A stretch of 13,227 nucleotides of DNA from the NCBI GenBank assembly GCA_934385475.1, contig CAKRPS010000055.1, positions 1 through 13,227 on the forward strand. Reading direction: 5' to 3'. The notes under the pieces are model-generated. The model was not told where the DNA came from. It did no database searches and was given only the letters and a program-made list of their open reading frames with translations. The position numbers were made by a program, and so were the translations under genes. The stretch's first letter is position 1; each line of letters opens with the position of its first letter. The DNA comes from an uncultured Lachnospiraceae bacterium (GTDB taxonomy: Bacteria; Bacillota; Clostridia; Lachnospirales; Lachnospiraceae). Shown here one piece after another: positions 7,185-13,227 of the stretch.

Positions 7185-8630
7185 ATGTTATTTAATTCCA
7201 TAACATTTGCCATATTTATACCGATTGTTTTCCTATTATATTATGCGCTTCCGCACAAATACCGCTGGGTCTTTTTGCTGCTGGCAAGCTATGTGTTCTA
7301 CATGAATCTACACGTAGGCTACGGACTTCTTCTGTTCCTGTCCACGATCCTGACTTACACTCTGGCCCTGCGTCTGGAGCAGGCCGGTTCTGACAGGGCG
7401 AAAAAGCAATGTTTGCTCTGGGGAATCCTGCCGTTAGTTCTGATCCTGCTATTTTATAAGACAGCCAATCCCATCATCAGCCTGATCAATACCAGAATCC
7501 ACGAGGGCGGTCTGTCATTGCAGCCGATCACGCTTTCCATTCTGCTCCCGGCCGGTGTATCCTTTTATTTTTTCCAGTCCATGGGCTACCTGATCGATGT
7601 GTACAAGGGCAAAATCCATGCAGAAAAGCATTTCGGCTACTATGCACTTTTTGTATCCTTCTTTCCACAGCTTCTGGCAGGTCCTATCGGCAGGGCAGAC
7701 AGTCTGCTCCCTCAATATAAAAAGGAGCACCCTTTTTGTTATGAAAGTGTAACCTATGGCTTGAAACAGATGGCATGGGGCTATTTCAAAAAGCTGGTCA
7801 TCGCCGATGTCTTTGCCACGGTAGTCAATAAAATATACGATAACTGTCAGGCCTATGTCGGTCTGGTCTTTATCATTGCCACGGTGATGTTCGCCATCGA
7901 AATCTACTGTGATTTCTCAGGATATTCCGACATTGCGATCGGCTGTGCAAGACTGTTCGGCATAGAACTGATGACAAACTTCAAAAGTCCGTACTTTTCT
8001 TTCAGCATCAAAGAATTCTGGAGCAGATGGCACATTTCCCTGTCCACATGGTTCCGGGACTATGTTTATATTCCGCTCGGCGGCAACCGCGTCGGCAGAT
8101 TCCGGCATTGTCTGAATCTGTTGATCACCTTTCTGGTCAGCGGTTTCTGGCATGGCAGCACTCTCACCTACCTTATCTGGGGCGGCCTGCATGGACTGCT
8201 GCAGATTCTGGAAACCTTTTTGTACCCGAAAGAGAAACACGGTGTCCGGATTTTCCACAAGAAGCACTGGTGGCAGCTTCCTGTTACCTTTCTGCTCCTT
8301 TGCTTTACCTGGATCTTTTTCCGCGCCAACACGATTCAGGATGCGTTGTGGATCCTCTCCAGACTGTTCTGGGACGCTTCCAGGCCCCTGAATTATCTGA
8401 AAACGGCTGCCATCTGTCTGGATGTGCCCTACGCCTCCATGTTTGGCATGCTTCTGGCTGTTGTAGTCCTTGGGATCTATGATTATATCTCTCTGAAAAA
8501 AGATGTGATCCTGCTGCTTTCCAAACAGCATTTTCTGATCCGCTGGGTTGTATATGTCCTGCTTTTGACTGTTATTGTCCTGTTTTCCAACAAGGGGATC
8601 GCCACAGAATTTATCTACTTCCAGTTCTGA
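7185..8630 (+). CDS. MBOAT O-acyltransferase, AlgI-like (third copy)
   Basis: 481 aa from the ATG at 7185. The frame is open to a GTG at 7143, but AAAGGAG with a 7-nt spacer and the family-typical beginning MLFNSITFAIFIPIVF support 7185. The MBOAT motifs are classic: FFPQLLAGPIGRAD (positions about 165-178), YCDFSGYSDIAIGCARL, EFWSRWHISLSTWFRDY with the first conserved His, YIPLGGNR, and SGFWHGSTLTYLIWGG with the second catalytic-type His. WIFFRANT and the C-terminal FIYFQF are also standard. It is closer to the copy at 2411-3781 than to the one at 3810-5345, judging by the FRDYVYIPLGG block. Role by family: acyl (probably acetyl) transfer across the membrane for polysaccharide O-acylation. 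The DltD-like gene starts 39 nt downstream and is its probable partner. The gene is divergent from the DUF6020 operon. Confidence 0.93.
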   Translation: MLFNSITFAIFIPIVFLLYYALPHKYRWVFLLLASYVFYMNLHVGYGLLLFLSTILTYTLALRLEQAGSDRAKKQCLLWGILPLVLILLFYKTANPIISLINTRIHEGGLSLQPITLSILLPAGVSFYFFQSMGYLIDVYKGKIHAEKHFGYYALFVSFFPQLLAGPIGRADSLLPQYKKEHPFCYESVTYGLKQMAWGYFKKLVIADVFATVVNKIYDNCQAYVGLVFIIATVMFAIEIYCDFSGYSDIAIGCARLFGIELMTNFKSPYFSFSIKEFWSRWHISLSTWFRDYVYIPLGGNRVGRFRHCLNLLITFLVSGFWHGSTLTYLIWGGLHGLLQILETFLYPKEKHGVRIFHKKHWWQLPVTFLLLCFTWIFFRANTIQDALWILSRLFWDASRPLNYLKTAAICLDVPYASMFGMLLAVVVLGIYDYISLKKDVILLLSKQHFLIRWVVYVLLLTVIVLFSNKGIATEFIYFQF

Positions 8631-8669
8631 CCGTACGATCACCTGAATTTACAGAAATGAGGTTTTCCT

Positions 8670-9617
8670 ATGTATAAATTACTTATCAAGTGCATTTGTT
8701 TTCCGGCTGCTGCCATGCTTATCATCTTTCTTCTCAACATTCCCTATCAGAAGATTGACGATGCCAAATATCTGGATCTGCAAAAATATGATATGCTCGG
8801 CAACCAGATCAACGATATTCAGATTGCCAACATCGGAAGCTCCCATGGCGCTTACGATTTCAACTACAGTGATCTGGAATACCGTGGTTTCCGTTGCTTT
8901 AACTATGCCAACGTCAGCCAGACCTATAACTATGATTACGCTATTTTAAAGGAATACGGCGGCTATATGGCCCCCGGCAGCGTCCTGTTCATCCCGGTTT
9001 CGTATTTCTCCTTCAACAACGAGGTGACTACCGACAGCGAAGCGCAGGCACTCAGTGTGAAATACTACCACTGCCTGTCTCCCAAAAACATGCCGGACTA
9101 TGATCTCTTTACGGACATTGTAACCACGAGACTTCCGATCCTTTCCGCCGGCGAAGACATTCTGGAATTGTTTCCCCAGCTGTCTCTTACCGTATATGCC
9201 GCTGATACCGGCGACGACGTGGCCGAATTCCAGCGCCGTGCCGAAGAGCGCTACAATCGCCACTTTGCCAATAAAGAACAGTATTTTCTTCCGGAACGGG
9301 AACAGGAATTGCGGGATATCATCCGCTATTGTCAGGAAAGAGAAATTGCACCGGTTCTCATCACCACTCCCTTCTCCAAATACTACCGGGATCTGGTGTC
9401 CGATGAATTTCTCTCAGAATTTTCAGATAAGGTGAATACCATCGCCTCCGACATGGGCGTTTCCTATTATGATTATTCCTACGATGACCGTTTTCGCGGT
9501 AATCTGGACTATTTCTCCGACTCTGACCACCTCAACGAAGAGGGAGCCGCATACTTTGTAAGAATTTTGGAATCCGAGGTGACAGAACTGTATGTCATCG
9601 CAAGAAATTTTCAATAG
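8670..9617 (+). CDS. DltD-like SGNH acyltransferase, probable partner of the upstream MBOAT
   Basis: 315 aa. One N-terminal membrane anchor (about 5-23) precedes an extracytoplasmic domain. IANIGSSHGAYDF (52-64) is a block I motif in which GSS(H) replaces GDS, with Ser58 as the likely nucleophile; YANVSQTYN (79-87) resembles the block II region. DSDHLNEEGA (284-293) supplies the C-terminal Asp284-x-x-His287 pair. GSS near the N-terminus plus DxxH near the C-terminus is the arrangement known from DltD, the SGNH partner of the MBOAT protein DltB. No dltA or dltC is here, so D-alanylation is not implied; O-acetylation of a glycan fits the context better. GAGG lies 7 nt before the ATG. The gene follows the MBOAT by 39 nt and its TAG directly abuts the stop of the convergent deacetylase gene. 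I do not recognise a named family for it. Confidence 0.78.
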   Translation: MYKLLIKCICFPAAAMLIIFLLNIPYQKIDDAKYLDLQKYDMLGNQINDIQIANIGSSHGAYDFNYSDLEYRGFRCFNYANVSQTYNYDYAILKEYGGYMAPGSVLFIPVSYFSFNNEVTTDSEAQALSVKYYHCLSPKNMPDYDLFTDIVTTRLPILSAGEDILELFPQLSLTVYAADTGDDVAEFQRRAEERYNRHFANKEQYFLPEREQELRDIIRYCQEREIAPVLITTPFSKYYRDLVSDEFLSEFSDKVNTIASDMGVSYYDYSYDDRFRGNLDYFSDSDHLNEEGAAYFVRILESEVTELYVIARNFQ

Positions 9618-10556
9618 CTATGACTTCAGAATGCTGTCAAGCTTCATGACAGCCTCATATTCTATCTTACGGCCATCCGTCAGATAGAATTCTTCTGCTG
9701 CCTCTTTGCCGACCTCCTGTGTCACTTCCTCCGGGAGCATCAGTCCCGGATGGAACAGGATCTCTAACGTTCTGCCATCCTTCTGTGCCTTTCCTGACAC
9801 CTTCTTATAAAGCTTCTCAATCCGGTCGAAATCCATCCGGCCGCTCATGATAAGTCCCCACAGATACATCTGCTCCAGACCCATCCGGGTACAATAACGA
9901 TCCACTTTATGCGAATACAGGGAAAGAAGCCTGTTCTTTACAAAGTTGATCGGTCGATAAGAGCTCCAAAGAGAAAGTTCCGATACAAAGGCTCCAAATA
10001 CTTCCTTGGAATTGCGGATATACTCTAACGAATAGCCTTCCTCCGCAACCACCTCCGTGACAGCCTCCCAGACCACCGGGATCATGTGGGCATGTTGGTG
10101 GGAGTCGATACGGAGCCCTTTTTGCCCGCAAGGAATGTTATGCTTTTGCGCTATTTCCATACAGCGCTTCACCACTTCCTGCACCCTTTCTATCTGGGCC
10201 TTAATTTCCCGTTTCAACTGTCTCTTTGCCTCAGTACGTTTCCACGGAAGATAAGAAAGCTTAAACAGGCCTCCCCAGGACAGACCCGTGAGATCACTTC
10301 CATCTCTCACCAAAAGAGGAGTCTCCCCCTTCCCCGCCAGACTGCGTCCCTCTACGAAGTCCAGATGTACAGACAGTAGCGGCAGAAATGGCATATCCGG
10401 TATCTCGTTGTACAACATTTCCATACATTTCTCAAAACACGAAGTGTTTGGCACAATGCTGATGCTGTGCAGTTTTCCTGCCTTCATGCACGCCAGCATA
10501 TCCTTCGAGGTATTTTCCGTCAGGGCATAATCATCCGCATGGATATCTATCTTCAT
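9618..10556 (-). CDS. YdjC/ChbG/NaxD-like carbohydrate deacetylase
   Basis: 312 aa, the usual length for the YdjC-like family. Metal-site motifs are all visible: IHADDYALT (5-13) with Asp8/Asp9, SVHLDF (62-67) with His64, RIDSHQHAHMIP (149-160) with His153, His155 and His157, and LFHPG (267-271). Family members hydrolyse N-acetyl groups from sugars: ChbG acts on chitooligosaccharides, and NaxD of Francisella/Bordetella acts on a polyprenyl-phosphate-linked N-acetylhexosamine. The gene upstream is a polyprenyl-phosphate GT2 whose stop is 3 nt from this ATG (TAG-AGA-ATG), so the two are probably translationally coupled; this favours the NaxD-like role over chitin metabolism. It is the last gene of the block, and no signal peptide is seen, so it acts in the cytoplasm. 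AAGG lies 11 nt before the ATG. Confidence 0.87.
   Translation of the reverse strand: MKIDIHADDYALTENTSKDMLACMKAGKLHSISIVPNTSCFEKCMEMLYNEIPDMPFLPLLSVHLDFVEGRSLAGKGETPLLVRDGSDLTGLSWGGLFKLSYLPWKRTEAKRQLKREIKAQIERVQEVVKRCMEIAQKHNIPCGQKGLRIDSHQHAHMIPVVWEAVTEVVAEEGYSLEYIRNSKEVFGAFVSELSLWSSYRPINFVKNRLLSLYSHKVDRYCTRMGLEQMYLWGLIMSGRMDFDRIEKLYKKVSGKAQKDGRTLEILFHPGLMLPEEVTQEVGKEAAEEFYLTDGRKIEYEAVMKLDSILKS
9633..9653. repeat. Short hairpin just past the end of the MBOAT/SGNH operon
   Basis: GCTGTCA (9633-9639) and TGACAGC (9647-9653) are a perfect 7-bp inverted repeat with a 7-nt loop, 15 nt after the TAG at 9615-9617. It lies within the last codons of the convergent deacetylase gene. The following CTCATATTCT is not a clear T run, so a terminator role for the plus-strand operon is only possible. 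Confidence 0.3.
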
Positions 10557-10559
10557 TCT

Positions 10560-11600
10560 CTACTGATCCTTTCGTTCGTCCGCATCTTCTCTCCACACGA
10601 ACGTGTCAATAATATATCTCGGTCTGTGTTTGGTCTCCATATAAATCTTGCCGATATACTCGCCGATGATCCCCAGTGAGAGCAGCGTTACACCGCCGAT
10701 CAGAAGCGAGACAATCAGCGTTGTCGTATAGCCCGGTACATTGTTGCCATTTACCCAGTCCACAAGACTGATCACGCACATGACAAGGCTGAACACAAAA
10801 ACCAGAAAACCAAGTCCGCTGATCATCCGAAGCGGTCTGACGCTCATGGAAGTAATTCCATCCATGGCAAGTGTCATCATCTTATTTAACGTATATTTGG
10901 AATGTCCGGCCTCTCTCGCCTTGACATCAAAATAGACCACATCAGAAGGAAATCCCATCGTCGGGATAAGTCCACGCAGAAACAGGTTGGTCTCCCCATA
11001 TTCCGAAAGTGCATCCAGCGCCCTCTTGGACATAAGACGGTAGTCTGCATGGTTGGTGATCACGTTGCTCCCGAGCAGATGCATCAGCTTATAGTAAGCC
11101 GTAGCCGTCCACTTCTTAAAGGCACCGTCGGAATGTCTGTCATTCCGGACACCGTACACGACATCACTGCCTTTCATATAGCAATCCAGAAATTTGTCAA
11201 GCGCCTCAATATCCTGCTGCAGGTCCGCATCGATCGTCACCACTGCATCCGCATACTTGCGCGCCATCATCATTCCTGACAAAATAGCACTCTGATGGCC
11301 ATAATTACCGTTCAGGCTCACGACACAGTACAGGGAATCCTTCGCTGCAATCTCATGTAAAAGCCACAGAGTACGGTCCTTGCTTCCATCATTGACAAAC
11401 ATGACCTTGCTTCCCGGAAGGATCTTTCCTTCTTTCTGCAGTCTTCGCAGCTTCTCGCCCATCACGCTCGCCGATTTCTCTACAACCTCTTCCTCGTTAT
11501 AACAGGGCACTACCAGATACAACACCGGTACCTTTCTGCTGTGTTCCACTTCCTGTACTGCCTGCGTATTCTCTTCCATGTACTCTTCTCTGTCTCCCAT
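10560..11600 (-). CDS. GT2 glycosyltransferase, ArnC/GtrB-like polyprenyl-phosphate sugar transferase
   Basis: 346 aa from the ATG at 11600. A frame from a GTG at 11630 lies inside the upstream epimerase gene; the ATG at 11600 has AAGG at a 7-nt spacing and starts 2 nt after the epimerase stop, so it is preferred. Motifs: LVVPCYNEEE (29-38), VNDGSKDRT (69-77), TIDADLQQD (122-130) with the DxD, NHADYRLMS (183-191), AGHSKYTLNK (231-240), then two membrane helices (about 258-282 and 293-318) and a basic KHRPRY tail. This is the ArnC/GtrB/DPM1 pattern: transfer of a sugar from a nucleotide donor to undecaprenyl phosphate on the cytoplasmic face. The two upstream genes make UDP-galacturonate, and the downstream gene is a deacetylase, so the donor may be a UDP-uronate or a UDP-N-acetylhexosamine. 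The sequence alone cannot decide. Confidence 0.9.
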   Translation of the reverse strand: MGDREEYMEENTQAVQEVEHSRKVPVLYLVVPCYNEEEVVEKSASVMGEKLRRLQKEGKILPGSKVMFVNDGSKDRTLWLLHEIAAKDSLYCVVSLNGNYGHQSAILSGMMMARKYADAVVTIDADLQQDIEALDKFLDCYMKGSDVVYGVRNDRHSDGAFKKWTATAYYKLMHLLGSNVITNHADYRLMSKRALDALSEYGETNLFLRGLIPTMGFPSDVVYFDVKAREAGHSKYTLNKMMTLAMDGITSMSVRPLRMISGLGFLVFVFSLVMCVISLVDWVNGNNVPGYTTTLIVSLLIGGVTLLSLGIIGEYIGKIYMETKHRPRYIIDTFVWREDADERKDQ

Positions 11601-11602
11601 CT

Positions 11603-12598
11603 TTATACCTTGTAATACTCCCGGTACCACTCCACAAACCTGGTAAGTCCGGTCTCGATCGTGGTATCCGGTTTGAAATCAAAATCGCGCATCAGATCAC
11701 TGACGTCCGCATACGTTCTGTATACATCTCCCGGCTGCATCGGAAGGAACTCCTTCTTTGCTTCCTTTCCGAGACACTTCTCCAGTGTACTGATGAAATC
11801 CATCAGCTTCTCCGGGCTGTTGTTGCCGATATTGTAGAGCTTGTAGTAAGCTCCCTTGGCATTTTTTGCAGGCGGATTGCACAAAATACACTCAATCCCC
11901 TTCACGATATCATCAATATACGTAAAATCACGGTACATATCACCGTTGTTGTAAATCTGGATCGGTTCTCCTGCCATGATTTTCTTTGTGAACTTATAAT
12001 ATGCCATATCCGGGCGTCCAAACGGGCCATACACGGTGAAGAAACGAAGTCCTGTCGCCGGAATGGCATACAGCTTACTGTAGACATGCGCCATCAACTC
12101 GTTTGACTTCTTGGTCGCCGCATACAGGCTCACCGGCTCATCGACCTTGTCCTCGGTGGAAAAAGGCACTTTGTCATTTCCGCCATAAACTGAACTGGAA
12201 GATGCGTACACAAGATGTTCTACCGGGAAATACCTGCATCCCTCCAGAATATGGAAAAATCCCATCATATTGGACTGCATATACGCTTCCGGATTGTCAA
12301 TACTGTAGCGTACACCGGCCTGTGCACCGAGATTGACCACAATCTGCGGATGATATTCCTGAAAAAGCCGGAAAACATCTGCATTATCAGACAAATCTCC
12401 CTTCACAAAGGTATACTTTTCATATTTCTCCAGAATCGCAAGTCTGGCTTCCTTCAGACTCACCTCATAGTAATCATTCAGGTTATCAAAACCGATTACC
12501 TTTGCTCCCTTTTCCAGCAGGCTCCTGGACAGGTGAAAACCGATAAATCCGGCCCCTCCTGTTATCAGATATGTTTTGGTCACATCCAGTTGTTTCAT
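11603..12598 (-). CDS. UDP-glucuronate 4-epimerase (extended SDR family)
   Basis: 331 aa from the ATG at 12598, where GAGG at 12606-12609 gives a 7-nt spacer; the longer GTG start at 12640 has no such site. The Rossmann NAD motif is TGGAGFIGFHL (14-24), then FDNLNDYY (37-44). Catalytic residues are SSSSVYG with the conserved Ser and the YAATKK Tyr-Lys pair. The phrases VRYSIDNPEAYMQSN, RFFTVYGPFGRPDMA and MYRDFTYIDDI are characteristic of UDP-glucuronate 4-epimerases (plant GAE, bacterial Cap1J/LpsL) rather than UDP-glucose epimerase GalE. It would convert UDP-glucuronate to UDP-galacturonate in the cytoplasm. The UDP-glucose dehydrogenase 50 nt upstream supplies its substrate. A lesser alternative is a UDP-N-acetylglucosaminuronate epimerase. 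Confidence 0.9.
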   Translation of the reverse strand: MKQLDVTKTYLITGGAGFIGFHLSRSLLEKGAKVIGFDNLNDYYEVSLKEARLAILEKYEKYTFVKGDLSDNADVFRLFQEYHPQIVVNLGAQAGVRYSIDNPEAYMQSNMMGFFHILEGCRYFPVEHLVYASSSSVYGGNDKVPFSTEDKVDEPVSLYAATKKSNELMAHVYSKLYAIPATGLRFFTVYGPFGRPDMAYYKFTKKIMAGEPIQIYNNGDMYRDFTYIDDIVKGIECILCNPPAKNAKGAYYKLYNIGNNSPEKLMDFISTLEKCLGKEAKKEFLPMQPGDVYRTYADVSDLMRDFDFKPDTTIETGLTRFVEWYREYYKV

Positions 12599-12604
12599 GT
12601 TCTG

Positions 12605-12610
12605 TCCTCT
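12605..12610 (-). promoter_or_regulatory. Ribosome binding site that sets the epimerase start at 12598
   Basis: AGAGGA on the minus strand lies 7 nt (counted from GAGG) upstream of ATG at 12598. The alternative upstream starts at 12640 (GTG) and 12634 (ATG) lack spacing from any purine-rich site. Confidence 0.7.
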
Positions 12611-12648
12611 GTTTTCTAAATTTATCGTAACCATCCCCACCAGCGAGA

Positions 12649-13227
12649 CTATCTTCCTATGCTGTAATATTCCACGCCTGCGTCCTTCATATCCTGTGGC
12701 TTATAAATATTTCGTCCATCATAAACAAGCGGAATCCGCATCAGTTTTTTAAACTGCTCTGCAGGTATCGCCTTGATTTCCTTCCACTCCGTAAAGATAA
12801 AGCAGATATTGGCACCTTCCAGCGTCTGCTCAGGCTCTTTCACATAGCGGATGCTTCCCTTCCCAATCGTTCCTTCCGGGAAACGCTTTCTAAAATTCTC
12901 CTCTGCGACCGGATCATAGGCAATAATCTCTGCGCCGTTATCCAGAAGAAGCTGTACATTGTCAAGAGACGGAGCCTCCCGCAGGTCGTCCGTTCCGGGC
13001 TTAAATGCCAGTCCAAGCACCGCAACCTTCAATCCCTGGAAGGTAATCATCCGCTGACAGGCTTTCTCATACAATCTGGTCTTCTGTCTCGCGTTGACGT
13101 CCACCGCTGCTTCCACGGTCTTGAGCTGATAGCCGTTCTGCCTTGCCAGATATTTTAATGCCTTCGTATCCTTCGGGAAGCAGCTTCCGCCGTAGCCGAT
13201 TCCGGCCTTCAGGAAGTTTGCCCCGAT
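12649..13227 (-). CDS. ugd: UDP-glucose 6-dehydrogenase, C-terminal part (5' end outside window)
   Basis: The frame is open to the right edge, giving 192 residues; the GTG at 13116 is internal, not a start. Near the edge lies the catalytic cysteine motif GIGYGGSCFPKDT (residues 9-21 of the fragment, Cys16), unmistakable for the UDP-glucose/GDP-mannose dehydrogenase family. The C-terminal UDP-binding domain follows, with VAVLGLAFKPGTDDLREAPS (68-87), IAYDPVA, FTEWKE and VYDGRNIYKP. The family oxidises UDP-glucose to UDP-glucuronate with two NAD+. The linked UDP-glucuronate 4-epimerase 50 nt downstream makes UDP-glucose the most likely substrate; UDP-N-acetyl-mannosamine or GDP-mannose dehydrogenases are less likely alternatives. 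The N-terminal NAD-binding domain and the promoter of the operon lie outside the window. Confidence 0.93.
   Translation of the reverse strand: MGANFLKAGIGYGGSCFPKDTKALKYLARQNGYQLKTVEAAVDVNARQKTRLYEKACQRMITFQGLKVAVLGLAFKPGTDDLREAPSLDNVQLLLDNGAEIIAYDPVAEENFRKRFPEGTIGKGSIRYVKEPEQTLEGANICFIFTEWKEIKAIPAEQFKKLMRIPLVYDGRNIYKPQDMKDAGVEYYSIGR

Noticed and set aside
7917..8642. Open frame of 241 codons on the minus strand opposite the third MBOAT
   Set aside because: Shadow frame with Gln/Asp/Pro-rich low-information composition; the plus strand encodes the MBOAT motifs here.
9580..9597. Inverted repeat TGACA/TGTCA as a terminator for the deacetylase operon
   Set aside because: Only 5 bp of stem, no T run, and it lies in the coding end of the SGNH gene.
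7185..9617. dlt (D-alanylation) operon
   Set aside because: MBOAT plus DltD-like protein recalls DltB/DltD, but DltA and the carrier protein DltC are absent and the MBOAT reads as AlgI-like.
11603..12598. UDP-glucose 4-epimerase GalE
   Set aside because: The motifs RYSIDNPEAYMQSN and FGRPDMA and the adjacent UDP-glucose dehydrogenase point to UDP-glucuronate as substrate.
1..13227. CRISPR array, insertion sequence, tRNA or rRNA gene, prophage or integrase site
   Set aside because: No regularly spaced repeats, transposase or integrase frames, or structural RNA sequence were seen on either strand.

Overview
This window looks like part of a surface-polysaccharide or cell-envelope glycan locus from a low-to-mid GC Gram-positive anaerobe. 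A Lachnospiraceae-like Clostridia member is the best guess, based on the purine-rich AGGAGG-type ribosome binding sites, the roughly even base composition with AT-rich gaps, and the protein style (a DUF6020-like membrane protein and a DHHW-type acyltransferase). That is inference from the sequence alone. I see no mobile elements, tRNA or rRNA genes, or CRISPR arrays. Coding density is very high; the largest non-coding gaps are about 166 bp (7019-7184) and 138 bp (1089-1226).

Layout, left to right. (1) 1-135, plus strand: the last 44 codons of a gene entering from outside the window, unrecognised. Its stop lies inside a hairpin that also terminates the next, convergent operon. (2) 153-7018, minus strand, transcribed right to left: a DUF6020-like polytopic membrane protein (possible GT-C glycosyltransferase), two different MBOAT O-acyltransferases, a DHHW/AlgJ-like SGNH acyltransferase and, after a gap with its own candidate promoter, a membrane-anchored GT2 glycosyltransferase. 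(3) 7185-9617, plus strand, divergent from block 2: a third MBOAT and a DltD-like SGNH partner. (4) 9618-13227, minus strand, convergent with block 3 with the two stop codons directly abutting: a UDP-glucose 6-dehydrogenase (N-terminal part outside the window), a UDP-glucuronate 4-epimerase, an ArnC/GtrB-like polyprenyl-phosphate glycosyltransferase and a YdjC/ChbG/NaxD-like carbohydrate deacetylase.

How the genes may work together (inference). Block 4 would make UDP-glucuronate and then UDP-galacturonate in the cytoplasm, load a sugar on a polyprenyl phosphate carrier, and remove an acetyl group from a sugar. Blocks 2 and 3 would decorate the exported glycan: GT2 and GT-C type proteins add side sugars, and three MBOAT proteins move acyl (probably acetyl) groups across the membrane to SGNH-type transferases that place them on the polymer. 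The window has no initiating sugar-phosphate transferase, polymerase, flippase or ABC exporter, so it is one section of a larger locus.

The most notable points are the concentration of three distinct MBOAT proteins with two SGNH partners of opposite catalytic order, and the pairing of a polyprenyl-phosphate GT2 with a NaxD-like deacetylase directly downstream of a UDP-uronate supply pair. Several starts were moved from the longest reading frame because a clear ribosome binding site supports an internal ATG (7185, 7018, 11600, 12598).
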